This document shows, piece by piece, positions 1-6,693 of a stretch of 17,646 nucleotides of DNA (position 1 is the stretch's first letter; each line of letters begins with the position of its first letter). Position numbers and translations under genes: made by a program. Below the pieces are notes generated by a model that saw nothing but the letters and a program-made list of their open reading frames with translations, ran no database searches and was not told the origin of the DNA. Origin of the DNA: Candidatus Heimdallarchaeota archaeon (GTDB lineage: Archaea > Asgardarchaeota > Heimdallarchaeia > Heimdallarchaeales > Heimdallarchaeaceae). The stretch covers positions 1-17,646 of the forward strand of contig JAEOTG010000183.1 of the NCBI GenBank assembly GCA_016839985.1. Reading direction: 5' to 3'.

Positions 1-155
1 AAGAAGTTATAAATAAGAATCTAAAAATCAAACCTGTTGCTGCTGAAGCTTTTGGAGGAAGAAAACCACTCAAAAATGATGAATTTTATGAAAACAGAGA
101 TTGGGATAAAATAAGAGAGTGGACAAAAAAAGTTGGAGAAATTTTTTCTACTTAG
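1..155 (+). CDS. C-terminal end of a possible flavodoxin-like protein (partial)
   Basis: An open frame enters from the left edge (codons begin at base 3) and ends at TAG 153-155, giving about 50 residues. The tail contains FGGRKPL, then NRDWDKIREW, and ends in an amphipathic helix. An FGGR-type segment followed by a charged NRDW helix is reminiscent of the C-terminus of flavodoxin or protoporphyrinogen-oxidase (HemG-like) flavodoxin-domain proteins. The FMN-binding part lies outside the window, so this is a guess from the tail alone. That a coding frame ends here is fairly sure; the product is not. Confidence 0.45.
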   Translation, partial: EVINKNLKIKPVAAEAFGGRKPLKNDEFYENRDWDKIREWTKKVGEIFST

Positions 156-181
156 CTTATAATATCTCAACGCAAACAGAA

Positions 182-190
182 TTTATAAAT
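182..190 (+). promoter_or_regulatory. TATA box of the toroid-fold protein gene
   Basis: TTTATAAAT lies 28 bases before the ATG at 219. A start site about 25 bases downstream would leave a leader of only a few bases, which fits the lack of any SD in front of the ATG. Confidence 0.55.
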
Positions 191-218
191 TGAAAGATTA
201 AATTAATAATTGTGATAT

Positions 219-1280
219 ATGTTTATGTATGAAGTTGAGCAAAAAACAATCAATTGGTTGTTAGAAAATAATAATCCACCTGTGAAATACCTAACTCAGA
301 TAAAAATATTAGATATCGATAAACAAGATAAGGATGTTTTATCTTCTAAGAATCAAATCATGACTTATCAACCAATTAAAGAAATTTTGAAAAATCAGAT
401 AGAAAACAGATACTGGTTTGATGCAAGAAAAGATCGGAACTACAAGAAATATTTAGGAACTTTTTGGCAGTTAATCTTTCTCTATGAGTTAAATGCTCTA
501 AGTAATGTCCAAATTGAAAATGCAATTGAACATATTTTTTCTACTGGTCAAGCTCCAAATGGTGGATTTTCTATGACTGGCACAAATAGTGGCGTAATAA
601 CTTGCCTTACATCGAATATTCTTAGAGCACTAATCCATTTTAACTATTTGGACGATGAAAGAACAAAAGCAGCATTGGAGCATTTAATGTCTGATTATGT
701 TGACAAAGATGGATATATCCGCTGTAGGATGTATGGATTAGCAAGTAGTTGTTATATGACTATCCCGAAAATCCTCTACGCTTTAAGTGCTATCCCTTCG
801 AAAGAACGTTCTCCACGAGTAAAGAAGGGTATCAACTTGTGTGTGAAACTACTTTTAGAAAATCAAATTTACAAGTATGTTCCAGAAAAGAATAGAGAAT
901 GGTTGAAATATGCAAATGAGAAAAAATTGAAAGGCAGTCAATTTTTTGAAGAGAGAAAAAAATTCCTTGAAAAAAATCTTTCAATGAAGAAAGTTGCAAA
1001 AGCTGGTTGGATGAAGTTCGGTTTTCCACTTAATTATAATTCGGATGTGCTAGATGTTATGAGATCTTTAGTTTCTGCTGATGTAAAATACTCCTCCGAG
1101 ATGGATTCAGCTTTAGAATTAATAAAAAACAAGCATAGAAAGGGAAAGTGGATTAATGAGAAACAGTATAAGTCACCTATGTACACACAAATAGAACCTT
1201 ATAAAGGAAAAAGTAAGTGGATAACACTTCATGCTCTAACTGTTCTGAAACATTTTGAGGGATTAAAAATTATTTCATAA
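219..1280 (+). CDS. Prenyltransferase/squalene-cyclase-like alpha-toroid protein
   Basis: A 353-residue soluble protein with no signal peptide. Its pattern of paired helices separated by Gly/Trp-rich turns (WLLENNNPPVKYLTQ near the N-terminus, YWFDARKD, YLGTFWQLIFLYEL, APNGGFSM near 110-118, GWMKFGFPLNYNSDVLDV near 265-285, KWITLHALTVLKH at the end) matches the alpha/alpha toroid found in terpenoid cyclases, prenyltransferases and many uncharacterised archaeal and bacterial proteins. No DxDD cyclase motif is visible, so catalysis cannot be assumed and a substrate cannot be named. There are two possible starts, ATG 219 and ATG 225; 219 is kept because both fit the TATA distance. It stands alone, with about 530 bases of AT-rich DNA after it. 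Confidence 0.72.
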   Translation: MFMYEVEQKTINWLLENNNPPVKYLTQIKILDIDKQDKDVLSSKNQIMTYQPIKEILKNQIENRYWFDARKDRNYKKYLGTFWQLIFLYELNALSNVQIENAIEHIFSTGQAPNGGFSMTGTNSGVITCLTSNILRALIHFNYLDDERTKAALEHLMSDYVDKDGYIRCRMYGLASSCYMTIPKILYALSAIPSKERSPRVKKGINLCVKLLLENQIYKYVPEKNREWLKYANEKKLKGSQFFEERKKFLEKNLSMKKVAKAGWMKFGFPLNYNSDVLDVMRSLVSADVKYSSEMDSALELIKNKHRKGKWINEKQYKSPMYTQIEPYKGKSKWITLHALTVLKHFEGLKIIS

Positions 1281-1356
1281 ATTAGACTAACATTTTATAA
1301 TATAATTTTCATTTAATCAAAGAAAAAATATCCTTTCTTAAGCTTTACTTTAAGGT

Positions 1357-1407
1357 TATTATTATTAAAAACAACATTTTATTTTTATTTTGTTTTAATT
1401 AATAATA
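1357..1407 (+). repeat. Large AT-only inverted repeat, possible 3' hairpin
   Basis: Arms 1357-1374 and 1390-1407 are complementary at 16 of 18 positions around a 15-base T-rich loop. The structure begins 77 bases after the stop of the toroid-fold gene. It could be a transcript-end hairpin or a chance product of extreme AT content. Confidence 0.35.
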
Positions 1408-1571
1408 GATTTAACGCAATATTATTTATTAATTCTTATAAGTATTTGTTAATATATATACTACTAAAAGAATAACTATTTAAAGATACAAACGATTGCA
1501 TAATTGACTGGCTAAGACTACATATGAAGTACCATGAATATCTCTATCGAAAGATTACTTCTTTTGGGATA

Positions 1572-1580
1572 TTTATATAT
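1572..1580 (+). promoter_or_regulatory. Candidate TATA box of the opine-dehydrogenase/mutase operon
   Basis: TTTATATAT lies far enough upstream that transcription would begin near 1600 and give a leader of roughly 215 bases. That is unusually long for this window, where most leaders look short. Confidence 0.4.
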
Positions 1581-1629
1581 TAAAATCAATCTCTATAGTT
1601 AGAACAATTTTAACTACAGCAGACAAAGA

Positions 1630-1818
1630 ATGCTTTTTGCTAAACCACTAATGCAATCCAGAGACAATTACCAAGTGAAAAAAATGTATAAGGACACAAT
1701 ATGCACTGAAAATCTCCATAAAATGGAATTAGTGGATAGATTCGATTTTTTTACGAGAGCAGCTGTATGGATACTAAAATCACCCCTCTTGCTTAAACAA
1801 AAGTGGGTGATTAGATGA
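1630..1818 (+). CDS. Possible leader ORF overlapping the opine-dehydrogenase start (doubtful)
   Basis: A 62-codon frame runs from ATG 1630 to TGA 1816-1818 and overlaps the next ATG (1815-1817) as ATGA, the usual arrangement for translational coupling. There is no good SD before its ATG, the protein resembles nothing I know, and an equally long antisense frame exists here, so it may be chance. If translated, ribosomes would pass through the hairpin at 1778-1812 and open the SD of the dehydrogenase. Confidence 0.2.
   Translation: MLFAKPLMQSRDNYQVKKMYKDTICTENLHKMELVDRFDFFTRAAVWILKSPLLLKQKWVIR
1778..1812 (+). promoter_or_regulatory. Hairpin hiding the SD of the opine-dehydrogenase gene
   Basis: AATCACCC (1778-1785) is perfectly complementary to GGGTGATT (1805-1812). 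The inner CTCTTG/CAAAAG segments can extend the stem with one mismatch and a bulged T. The right arm contains GGTGA (1806-1810), the likely SD, four bases before ATG 1815. The left arm holds ATCACC, which is also the sequence of the conserved archaeal 16S rRNA 3' tail (GATCACCTCC), so it acts as an anti-SD mimic. Confidence 0.6.
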
Positions 1819-2921
1819 ATATTGCTATAATAGGAGCTGGATGTGGAGGTCAAGCAATTGCCGGTTATCTAGCAAGTAAAGGAAATAAAGTAAATCTATA
1901 CAATAGATCTATTGAGAGAATTCAACCTCTTTTAAACAAAAAGGAAATTGAATTACAGGGAGAAATACAGTCAAAAGGAAAATTGAATCTAGTTACTACT
2001 GATATTTCAAAAGCTGTGAGGGAGACAGAATTAATTATGGTAGTCACAACAGCTACTGGACATTATGATATTGCTACTGCTTTAGCTCCCCATCTTCAAG
2101 ATGAACAAATAATTGTTCTAAATCCTGGAAGAACGTTTGGCAGCTTAGAATTCATGAATGCTCTTTTAGAAAGAGGTTTAGATACAGATGTTACTTTAGC
2201 AGAAGCTAATACTTTGATTTATGCTACAAGAATCATAAGACCTGGTTTAAGTGATGTTAAGGGAATTAAGAATTCTGTTTCTTTATCTGTTATACCTAAT
2301 CATCGCACTTCTCATGTAGTTTCTATACTGAATGAAAATTATCCGCAATTTTATGGGGCAAAGAGCTTTTTAACAACAAGTTTAGGAAATATTGGAGCAG
2401 TATTCCATCCTACTATAACTCTGTTAAACAGAGAGAAAATAATTAAGAAAGAAACATTTGATTTCTACAGAGAAGGAGCTACAAGAAAAGTAGTTGATTA
2501 TATGGAACTAGTTGACAATGAAAGACGAACTCTCGCTAGAACGTTTGGAGTAAATGTTCAATCGATAAGAGAATGGTTGTGTGAAAGATATAATCTTCCA
2601 GACTCAGATCTTTTTGATGCTTTACATAACAATCCTTTTTATGCCGGATTAGCATCTCCTACAACTTTCGATATGAGATATTTAACAGAGGACATTCCAA
2701 CAGGTCTTGTACCCTTTTCTGAACTTAGTAAATCTGTTAAGGTTGATACAGATTATATTGATGATTTGATAAACAAAGCATCAATGGAGCTGAAGGTTGA
2801 CTTTAGAAATCAAGGCAGAAATTTAAATAGATTAGGACTTAGTGCTAATACCATCTTTGAAGATCTAAGAAGAGTGTTTGAACTTGAAACAATAAGAGAT
2901 TATAAAGCATCTGCAGGATGA
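1815..2921 (+). CDS. NAD(P)-dependent opine (octopine/nopaline) dehydrogenase family enzyme
   Basis: A 368-residue cytoplasmic protein, the normal length for the family. The N-terminus is a Rossmann dinucleotide-binding strand-turn-helix with G7-A-G9-C-G-G12. The C-terminal domain carries the helical opine-dehydrogenase signature: NIGAVFHP puts a His at 198, and TEDIPTGLVP puts an Asp at 293. The His-Asp pair is the catalytic dyad of N-(1-D-carboxylethyl)-norvaline dehydrogenase, with the same spacing. The family couples an amino acid with a 2-oxo acid by reductive amination or runs the reverse oxidation; the substrate here is unknown. The SD GGTGA before ATG 1815 lies in a hairpin. The stop is TGA, followed one codon later by an in-frame TAA, and six bases separate TGA from the next gene, so the two form an operon. 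Confidence 0.85.
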   Translation: MNIAIIGAGCGGQAIAGYLASKGNKVNLYNRSIERIQPLLNKKEIELQGEIQSKGKLNLVTTDISKAVRETELIMVVTTATGHYDIATALAPHLQDEQIIVLNPGRTFGSLEFMNALLERGLDTDVTLAEANTLIYATRIIRPGLSDVKGIKNSVSLSVIPNHRTSHVVSILNENYPQFYGAKSFLTTSLGNIGAVFHPTITLLNREKIIKKETFDFYREGATRKVVDYMELVDNERRTLARTFGVNVQSIREWLCERYNLPDSDLFDALHNNPFYAGLASPTTFDMRYLTEDIPTGLVPFSELSKSVKVDTDYIDDLINKASMELKVDFRNQGRNLNRLGLSANTIFEDLRRVFELETIRDYKASAG

Positions 2922-2927
2922 GATTAA

Positions 2928-4451
2928 ATGAAGAAAATACTTTGAGCTTGTGTTGGGGATTGTGTTCATATTGCAGGTATCCATAGATTTTTGCAATTAG
3001 CAGAAAAACAAGGTTATGAAACAATCTTCTTAGGACCTGCTGTAGAAACTGAACAGCTAATTAATGCAATTAGAGAACATAATCCCGACATAGTAGGTTT
3101 GAGTTACAGATTGACTCCTAAAACAGGAATTAAAATTCTAAAACAATTGAAAAGAAGAATTATTGAAGAAGGATTAAGTGAAAGAGAATTTATGTTAGGA
3201 GGTTTACCTGAACTTGTTCACAGTGAAAAACAAGATGGTTTTTTTAGTGTTTATTTTAAAGGAGATGATACAGAAAATGCAATTTCCTATCTTAAAGAAG
3301 GAGTAGTTGAAGAAAAACAAAGAACATTTCCTCAAAATATCATAGATAGAATAGAATCTAAAAGTCCTTATCCCGTTTTAAGGCATCATTTTGGGTTACC
3401 TTCTTTAGAAGAAACAGTCTTGGGTATTAAAAAAATTGCTGAAAACAGATGTCTAGATGTTATTTCTTTGGGTACTGATCAAAATGCACAAGCACATTTT
3501 TTCCATCCTGAAAGAATGAGTACTAGTGAAGGCGCTGGAGGTGTTCCTGTAAGAACAAAAGAAGATTACAAATTGCTTTTTCAAGCTTCAAGAAGAGGAA
3601 ATTATCCTTTGATGAGAACCTATGCTGGAACAGATGATTTGATCAAATTAGCTCAGCTTTATGTTGACACAATAAATAATGCGTGGACTGCAATACCTAT
3701 CTTTTGGTACAACCAGATGGATGGAAGAGGTCCAATGGATTTAGAAGCTTCAATAAAAGCTCATCTTGACGCAATAAAATGGCATGCGAAAAAGAATATT
3801 CCTGTTGAAATTCTTGAATCACATCAATGGTCAATGAGAGACTCTAAGGATGAGGTAGCAATTGCTTCAGGATTTTTAGGAGCATATATCTGTAAAGAAT
3901 TAGGAGTTAGAAATTTTATTTCACAATACATGTTTAATACACCTCCTCAAACAAATCAAAGAGACGATTTAGCAAAAATGCTTGCACAAAAAGAAATGAT
4001 TGAATCATTGCAAGATGATAATTTTGTGGTTTATACTCAAACAAGAACTGGCTTGTTTAGTTATCCTATTGACTTAGATATGGCAAAAGGACAACTTGCT
4101 CAATCAGTAATGCTACAAATGCAACTTAATCCTCATATTGTTCATGTTGTTAGTTATAGTGAAGCAAATCATGCAGCAACTCCTGAGAATGTTATTGAGA
4201 GTTGTAAAATAGCAAAACAAGTAATTGCAAAATGTCTAGAGGGACAACCTTCAATGATTTGGGATCCTTATGTTCTAGAGAGAAAACTAGAGCTAATTGA
4301 GAAAGCAAATTATTTAGTTAACGCAATAAAATCTATTGGCTCAGTACTAGATTCCAAAGTTCTTTATCAGAGTGTAAAAAGGAGAATATTACATGCTCCA
4401 CAACTTGATTCTTATAGAACCAAAAGAATAAGAGAAATATTTTCCTTTTAA
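2928..4451 (+). CDS. Fused B12-binding / glutamate-mutase-epsilon-like protein with in-frame TGA at codon 6
   Basis: From ATG 2928 the frame is open for 508 codons to TAA, except for TGA at 2943-2945 (codon 6). The residues around it are clearly conserved B12-domain sequence: KKIL-(TGA)-ACVGDCVHIAG has D11, H14 (likely cobalt ligand) and G17, then GLSYRLTP and LGGLP stand for the S and GG elements of the base-off/His-on fold. From about residue 135 a large barrel-like domain follows (DVISLGTDQNAQAHFFHPE, YPLMRTYAGTDD, FWYNQMDGRGP, EILESHQWSMRD, QYMFN, QTRTGLFSYP, HIVHVVSYSEANHAA) resembling glutamate mutase epsilon subunits and related cobalamin enzymes. The only later start before His14 is lost is none; TTG 2991 would give 486 residues without the cobalt ligand. 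SD-like GGATGAG (2916-2922) fits ATG 2928. It may be a nonsense mutant, a sequencing error or a recoded gene. The exact reaction is unknown. Confidence 0.75.
2943..2945 (+). other. In-frame TGA inside the B12-binding domain
   Basis: TGA replaces what I would expect to be a small residue, probably Gly (GGA differs by one base), just before the ACVGDCVH cobalamin motif. TGA is a normal terminator of at least five other genes in this window, so general reassignment is unlikely. I see no SECIS-like hairpin in the bases after it or beyond the gene end. Confidence 0.85.
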
Positions 4452-4452
4452 T

Positions 4453-5100
4453 CTATTTTATTCTGCGATATGCACAATTTATCATATCACAAGTTTCACA
4501 ATCTCTTACTCCTAAATCTTTGTCTACTTCATCTCCAATATTAAATGCAAAAGAAACAGATTTAATTGGTTTCATCATCATAGATACACTTAGTGTGACA
4601 TCGATAAATTCTGTTGGTAACAGTCTAAATATCAATCTTTGCCCTTCCTCTAGAATCCATTGACAATATCCAGGACTAAATCTACAAGTCACTTCTTTAT
4701 CTTTTATTTGATTCTTGATTTCGTCTAATATGATTTGATTAAACTGTTCTGCTGTTTCTTCTGCTGCATGAGAAGCTATCGCATCTAGGATGACACCTTG
4801 GGCTAATTCTCCCTCATCCATAATGTTAGATATTTTATCTTCTAATCCCTTTCCAATTGTACAAACAGCGATAACAGTTTTTTCTGATTTACTAAAAAGA
4901 AATTGAGGTTGCAGCTCTTTACTATCAAATAAATCATATACTCCCCTAGGTTTTATTAATTCCATAGCTTTTTCTTTCATCTGATTGATGTCATCAATCA
5001 TTTTCTGTGATGGCTTCTTCCTCATAGATTTCTTGCTTTGTAGAAATCGGATAATTTCCTCGTTATCAAGAGTAATTGCAATATTTTCAAGAATACGCAT
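4453..5100 (-). CDS. Methionine-synthase activation-domain-like protein (corrinoid reactivation)
   Basis: A 215-residue protein whose core RFSPGYCQW (140-148) followed by EEGQRLIFRLL and VTLSVSMMMKPIKSVSF matches the S-adenosylmethionine-binding activation domain of B12-dependent methionine synthase (MetH C-terminus), here as a separate polypeptide. In MetH this domain supports reductive methylation of oxidised cob(II)alamin. It ends with C201-x2-C204-x4-C209 then YRR, a Cys cluster often seen in stand-alone relatives and possibly a metal or Fe-S site. ATG 5100 follows the methyltransferase stop by four bases, with GAGGT overlapping that stop, so it is translated as part of the operon. Its TAG lies one base from the stop of the convergent mutase-like gene. 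Confidence 0.8.
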   Translation of the reverse strand: MRILENIAITLDNEEIIRFLQSKKSMRKKPSQKMIDDINQMKEKAMELIKPRGVYDLFDSKELQPQFLFSKSEKTVIAVCTIGKGLEDKISNIMDEGELAQGVILDAIASHAAEETAEQFNQIILDEIKNQIKDKEVTCRFSPGYCQWILEEGQRLIFRLLPTEFIDVTLSVSMMMKPIKSVSFAFNIGDEVDKDLGVRDCETCDMINCAYRRIK

Positions 5101-5104
5101 CAGT

Positions 5105-5989
5105 TTACCTCTTAATCAGTTGATCTATTTTTTCAATAAATTCTGAGTTTGTTCCACAGCATCCACCGACAATTCTCGCTCCATTTTTCACCATCTGTTT
5201 AATATCTTTAGCGAAATCATCTGGTGTAGCTTGATAGACGGTTTTTCCTTTGATTAATTCAGGTTTTCCAGCGTTTGGTTTTGCAATTACAGGTAAACTG
5301 GTATATTGTTTGATTTCAGATATCAAATCAACCATTTCATCGCTACTGATAGTACAATTAGCACCTATTGCATCTGCTCCTAGATCTTGAAGTGATGTAG
5401 TACATTCTTCTACTGAATTTCCCATGATAGTAAAGTATCCTCTTTTTGTTTTTTGATAGGAAATGGATGTGAATATAGGAACCTTTGAAACTTCTTTAAC
5501 AGCTTTTACAGCAGCTTCTGCTTCTTTCAGGTCAACCATTGTTTCGATAAAAAATAGGTCTACTCCTGCTTCAACCAAAATCTCTGCTTGTTCGATAAAA
5601 TTCTCTTCAAATTCTTCTATTGTTCCATTTCCCACAGGTGGGAGAAAAAACCCAGATGGACCTATGTCTCCTGCAATATAACCTTCTTCTGGACAAACTT
5701 GTCTGGCTATCTCTACAGCTTTTTTATTATAATCTTCAATACTGCTACCATGCTTATAAGCCATTAATTTTAATCCAGAGCCACCAAAAGTATTAGTAAG
5801 AACAACATCTGATCCCGCATCAAAATATCCCTTATGAACTCTTTGAACCTTTTCAGGATTAGATACATTCCACATTTCAGGAGGTGTTCCAGGAGGCAAA
5901 CCTTGATCCATTAGCAAAGAACCCATTGCTCCATCTAGAAGTACTACTCGTTCTTCAATCAGATCAAGAATAGTTCTTTTATTTTGCAG
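5105..5989 (-). CDS. Homocysteine S-methyltransferase family protein, apparent CTG start
   Basis: About 294 residues from the proposed CTG at 5989-5987. It is a TIM-barrel homocysteine methyltransferase like the N-terminal module of MetH: LLDGAMGSLL at the N-terminus, TNTFGG, GDIGPSG, GANC (Cys near 212) and GGCCGTN (Cys 277 and 278) give the three zinc ligands that activate homocysteine. The first ATG (5926-5924) falls inside the conserved DGAMG, so it cannot be the true start. Upstream, in frame, only CTG is a plausible initiator before the TGA of the preceding gene, and GGAGG sits about seven bases before it. The result, (L)QNKRTILDLIEERVVLLDGAMG, is the expected family N-terminus. The methyl donor should be the corrinoid protein encoded just upstream. 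No pterin-binding domain is attached. Confidence 0.88.
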   Translation of the reverse strand: MQNKRTILDLIEERVVLLDGAMGSLLMDQGLPPGTPPEMWNVSNPEKVQRVHKGYFDAGSDVVLTNTFGGSGLKLMAYKHGSSIEDYNKKAVEIARQVCPEEGYIAGDIGPSGFFLPPVGNGTIEEFEENFIEQAEILVEAGVDLFFIETMVDLKEAEAAVKAVKEVSKVPIFTSISYQKTKRGYFTIMGNSVEECTTSLQDLGADAIGANCTISSDEMVDLISEIKQYTSLPVIAKPNAGKPELIKGKTVYQATPDDFAKDIKQMVKNGARIVGGCCGTNSEFIEKIDQLIKR

Positions 5990-6004
5990 AAAGAAACCTC
6001 CTCA
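5987..6004 (-). promoter_or_regulatory. SD overlapping a stop codon, with CTG initiation codon
   Basis: Reading the minus strand, TGA of the corrinoid gene is followed directly by GGAGGT, six bases, then CTG. The SD is the strongest in the window and its spacing to CTG is ideal, which decides this start. Corrinoid gene and methyltransferase share a reading frame. Confidence 0.65.
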
Positions 6005-6637
6005 CAATCCTACTAGATTTCTTGCTAATTTAACAGCACTGATTGCATTTTCTGCAGTTCCATCAGCGCCAATCTCCTCTGTCCATTTCTTTGAAACAGG
6101 AGCACCACCAATTAAAATTTTAAACTTATCGCGAAGATTCTTTTCTTTCAGAGTATCTATTAACCTCTTTTGACCAACCATTGTTGTAGTCAAAAGTGCG
6201 GAGATACAAATAATGTCTGCATTGACTTCTAAAGCTGTATCGATAAAAGTGGATATAGGTACATCTGCACCAAGATCATGAACATCAAATCCTTCAGCTG
6301 AAAGCATTGAAGCAACGAGAGTTTTACCAATATCATGGATATCTCCTTCAATGGTTCCTATTACAACTCTACCGAGTGATCTGTCTTCCTTACCTTCGGA
6401 AATGATGGGATCGAAAACTGTCATAGCAGCTTTCATAGCTTCAGCACTTCTCATAAGTTCTGGTAAGAAGAATTCTCCTTCTTCAAAAAGATTTCCTGCT
6501 TCTCTGATAGCTAATGAAAAAGCATCAATTGCAGCATTTATATCAAGATTCTCAGCAACAGCTTTTTGGGCAAGATTTTGAGATAAATCTATATCTCCAG
6601 CTAAAATTGCGTCTTTACATTTTTCTGGGAAACTCAT
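6002..6637 (-). CDS. Corrinoid (methyl-carrier) protein, MtbC/MtmC and MetH B12-module type
   Basis: A 211-residue cytoplasmic protein of the usual length for methyltransferase corrinoid proteins. Residues 1-85 are the helical cap domain (FEEGEFFLPELMRSAEAM). Residues 88-211 are the B12-binding Rossmann domain with D99-I-H101-D-I-G104-K, where His101 is the lower cobalt ligand, S146-x-L148, and G177-G178. It carries a methyl group on cobalt between a donor methyltransferase and an acceptor. The next two genes encode a homocysteine methyltransferase and a reactivation-like protein, so the acceptor is probably homocysteine. The donor-side enzyme is not in the window. The ATG has no SD; a T-rich TATA-like stretch near 6667-6676 on the minus strand gives a near-leaderless start. 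Confidence 0.9.
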   Translation of the reverse strand: MSFPEKCKDAILAGDIDLSQNLAQKAVAENLDINAAIDAFSLAIREAGNLFEEGEFFLPELMRSAEAMKAAMTVFDPIISEGKEDRSLGRVVIGTIEGDIHDIGKTLVASMLSAEGFDVHDLGADVPISTFIDTALEVNADIICISALLTTTMVGQKRLIDTLKEKNLRDKFKILIGGAPVSKKWTEEIGADGTAENAISAVKLARNLVGL

Positions 6638-6693
6638 TTGTTTGTCAAATTATCTCTGATTATGAAGATAAAAAAGTTTGCTCTCAAAAAGGA

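Larger units (their letters stand above)
1281..1814. other. 534-base AT-rich intergenic region
   Basis: It holds the AT hairpin at 1357-1407, TATA-like stretches near 1448-1462 and at 1572-1580, a possible 62-codon leader ORF (1630-1818) and the SD-sequestering hairpin at 1778-1812. I see no B12 box, tRNA or recognisable riboswitch class. Confidence 0.5.

Noticed and set aside
1281..1814. Cobalamin riboswitch in front of the B12-linked operon
   Set aside because: I find no B12-box sequence or multi-stem core; only the simple SD hairpin is visible.
1668..1853. 61-codon minus-strand frame across the opine-dehydrogenase start
   Set aside because: It is antisense to the conserved Rossmann start, has no SD and has no recognisable product; it is a shadow frame.
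2928..4451. A general genetic-code change (TGA read as an amino acid)
   Set aside because: TGA ends the opine-dehydrogenase, corrinoid, phosphotransferase, aldo/keto reductase and serine-hydrolase genes at the expected family lengths, so it is a normal stop in this genome.
2991..4451. TTG 2991 as the true start of the mutase-like gene
   Set aside because: It would drop the first 21 codons, including the cobalt-ligand His and the DxxHxxG motif; ATG 2928 has an SD-like GGATGAG and correct operon spacing.
5463..5681. Open frames opposite the methyltransferase and corrinoid genes (also near 6351-6744)
   Set aside because: They are antisense to clearly conserved proteins, with low-complexity Ser/Thr/Phe composition typical of shadows.
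5105..5926. ATG 5926 as start of the homocysteine methyltransferase
   Set aside because: This Met is the M of the conserved DGAMG motif; the family N-terminus continues upstream in frame to CTG 5989.
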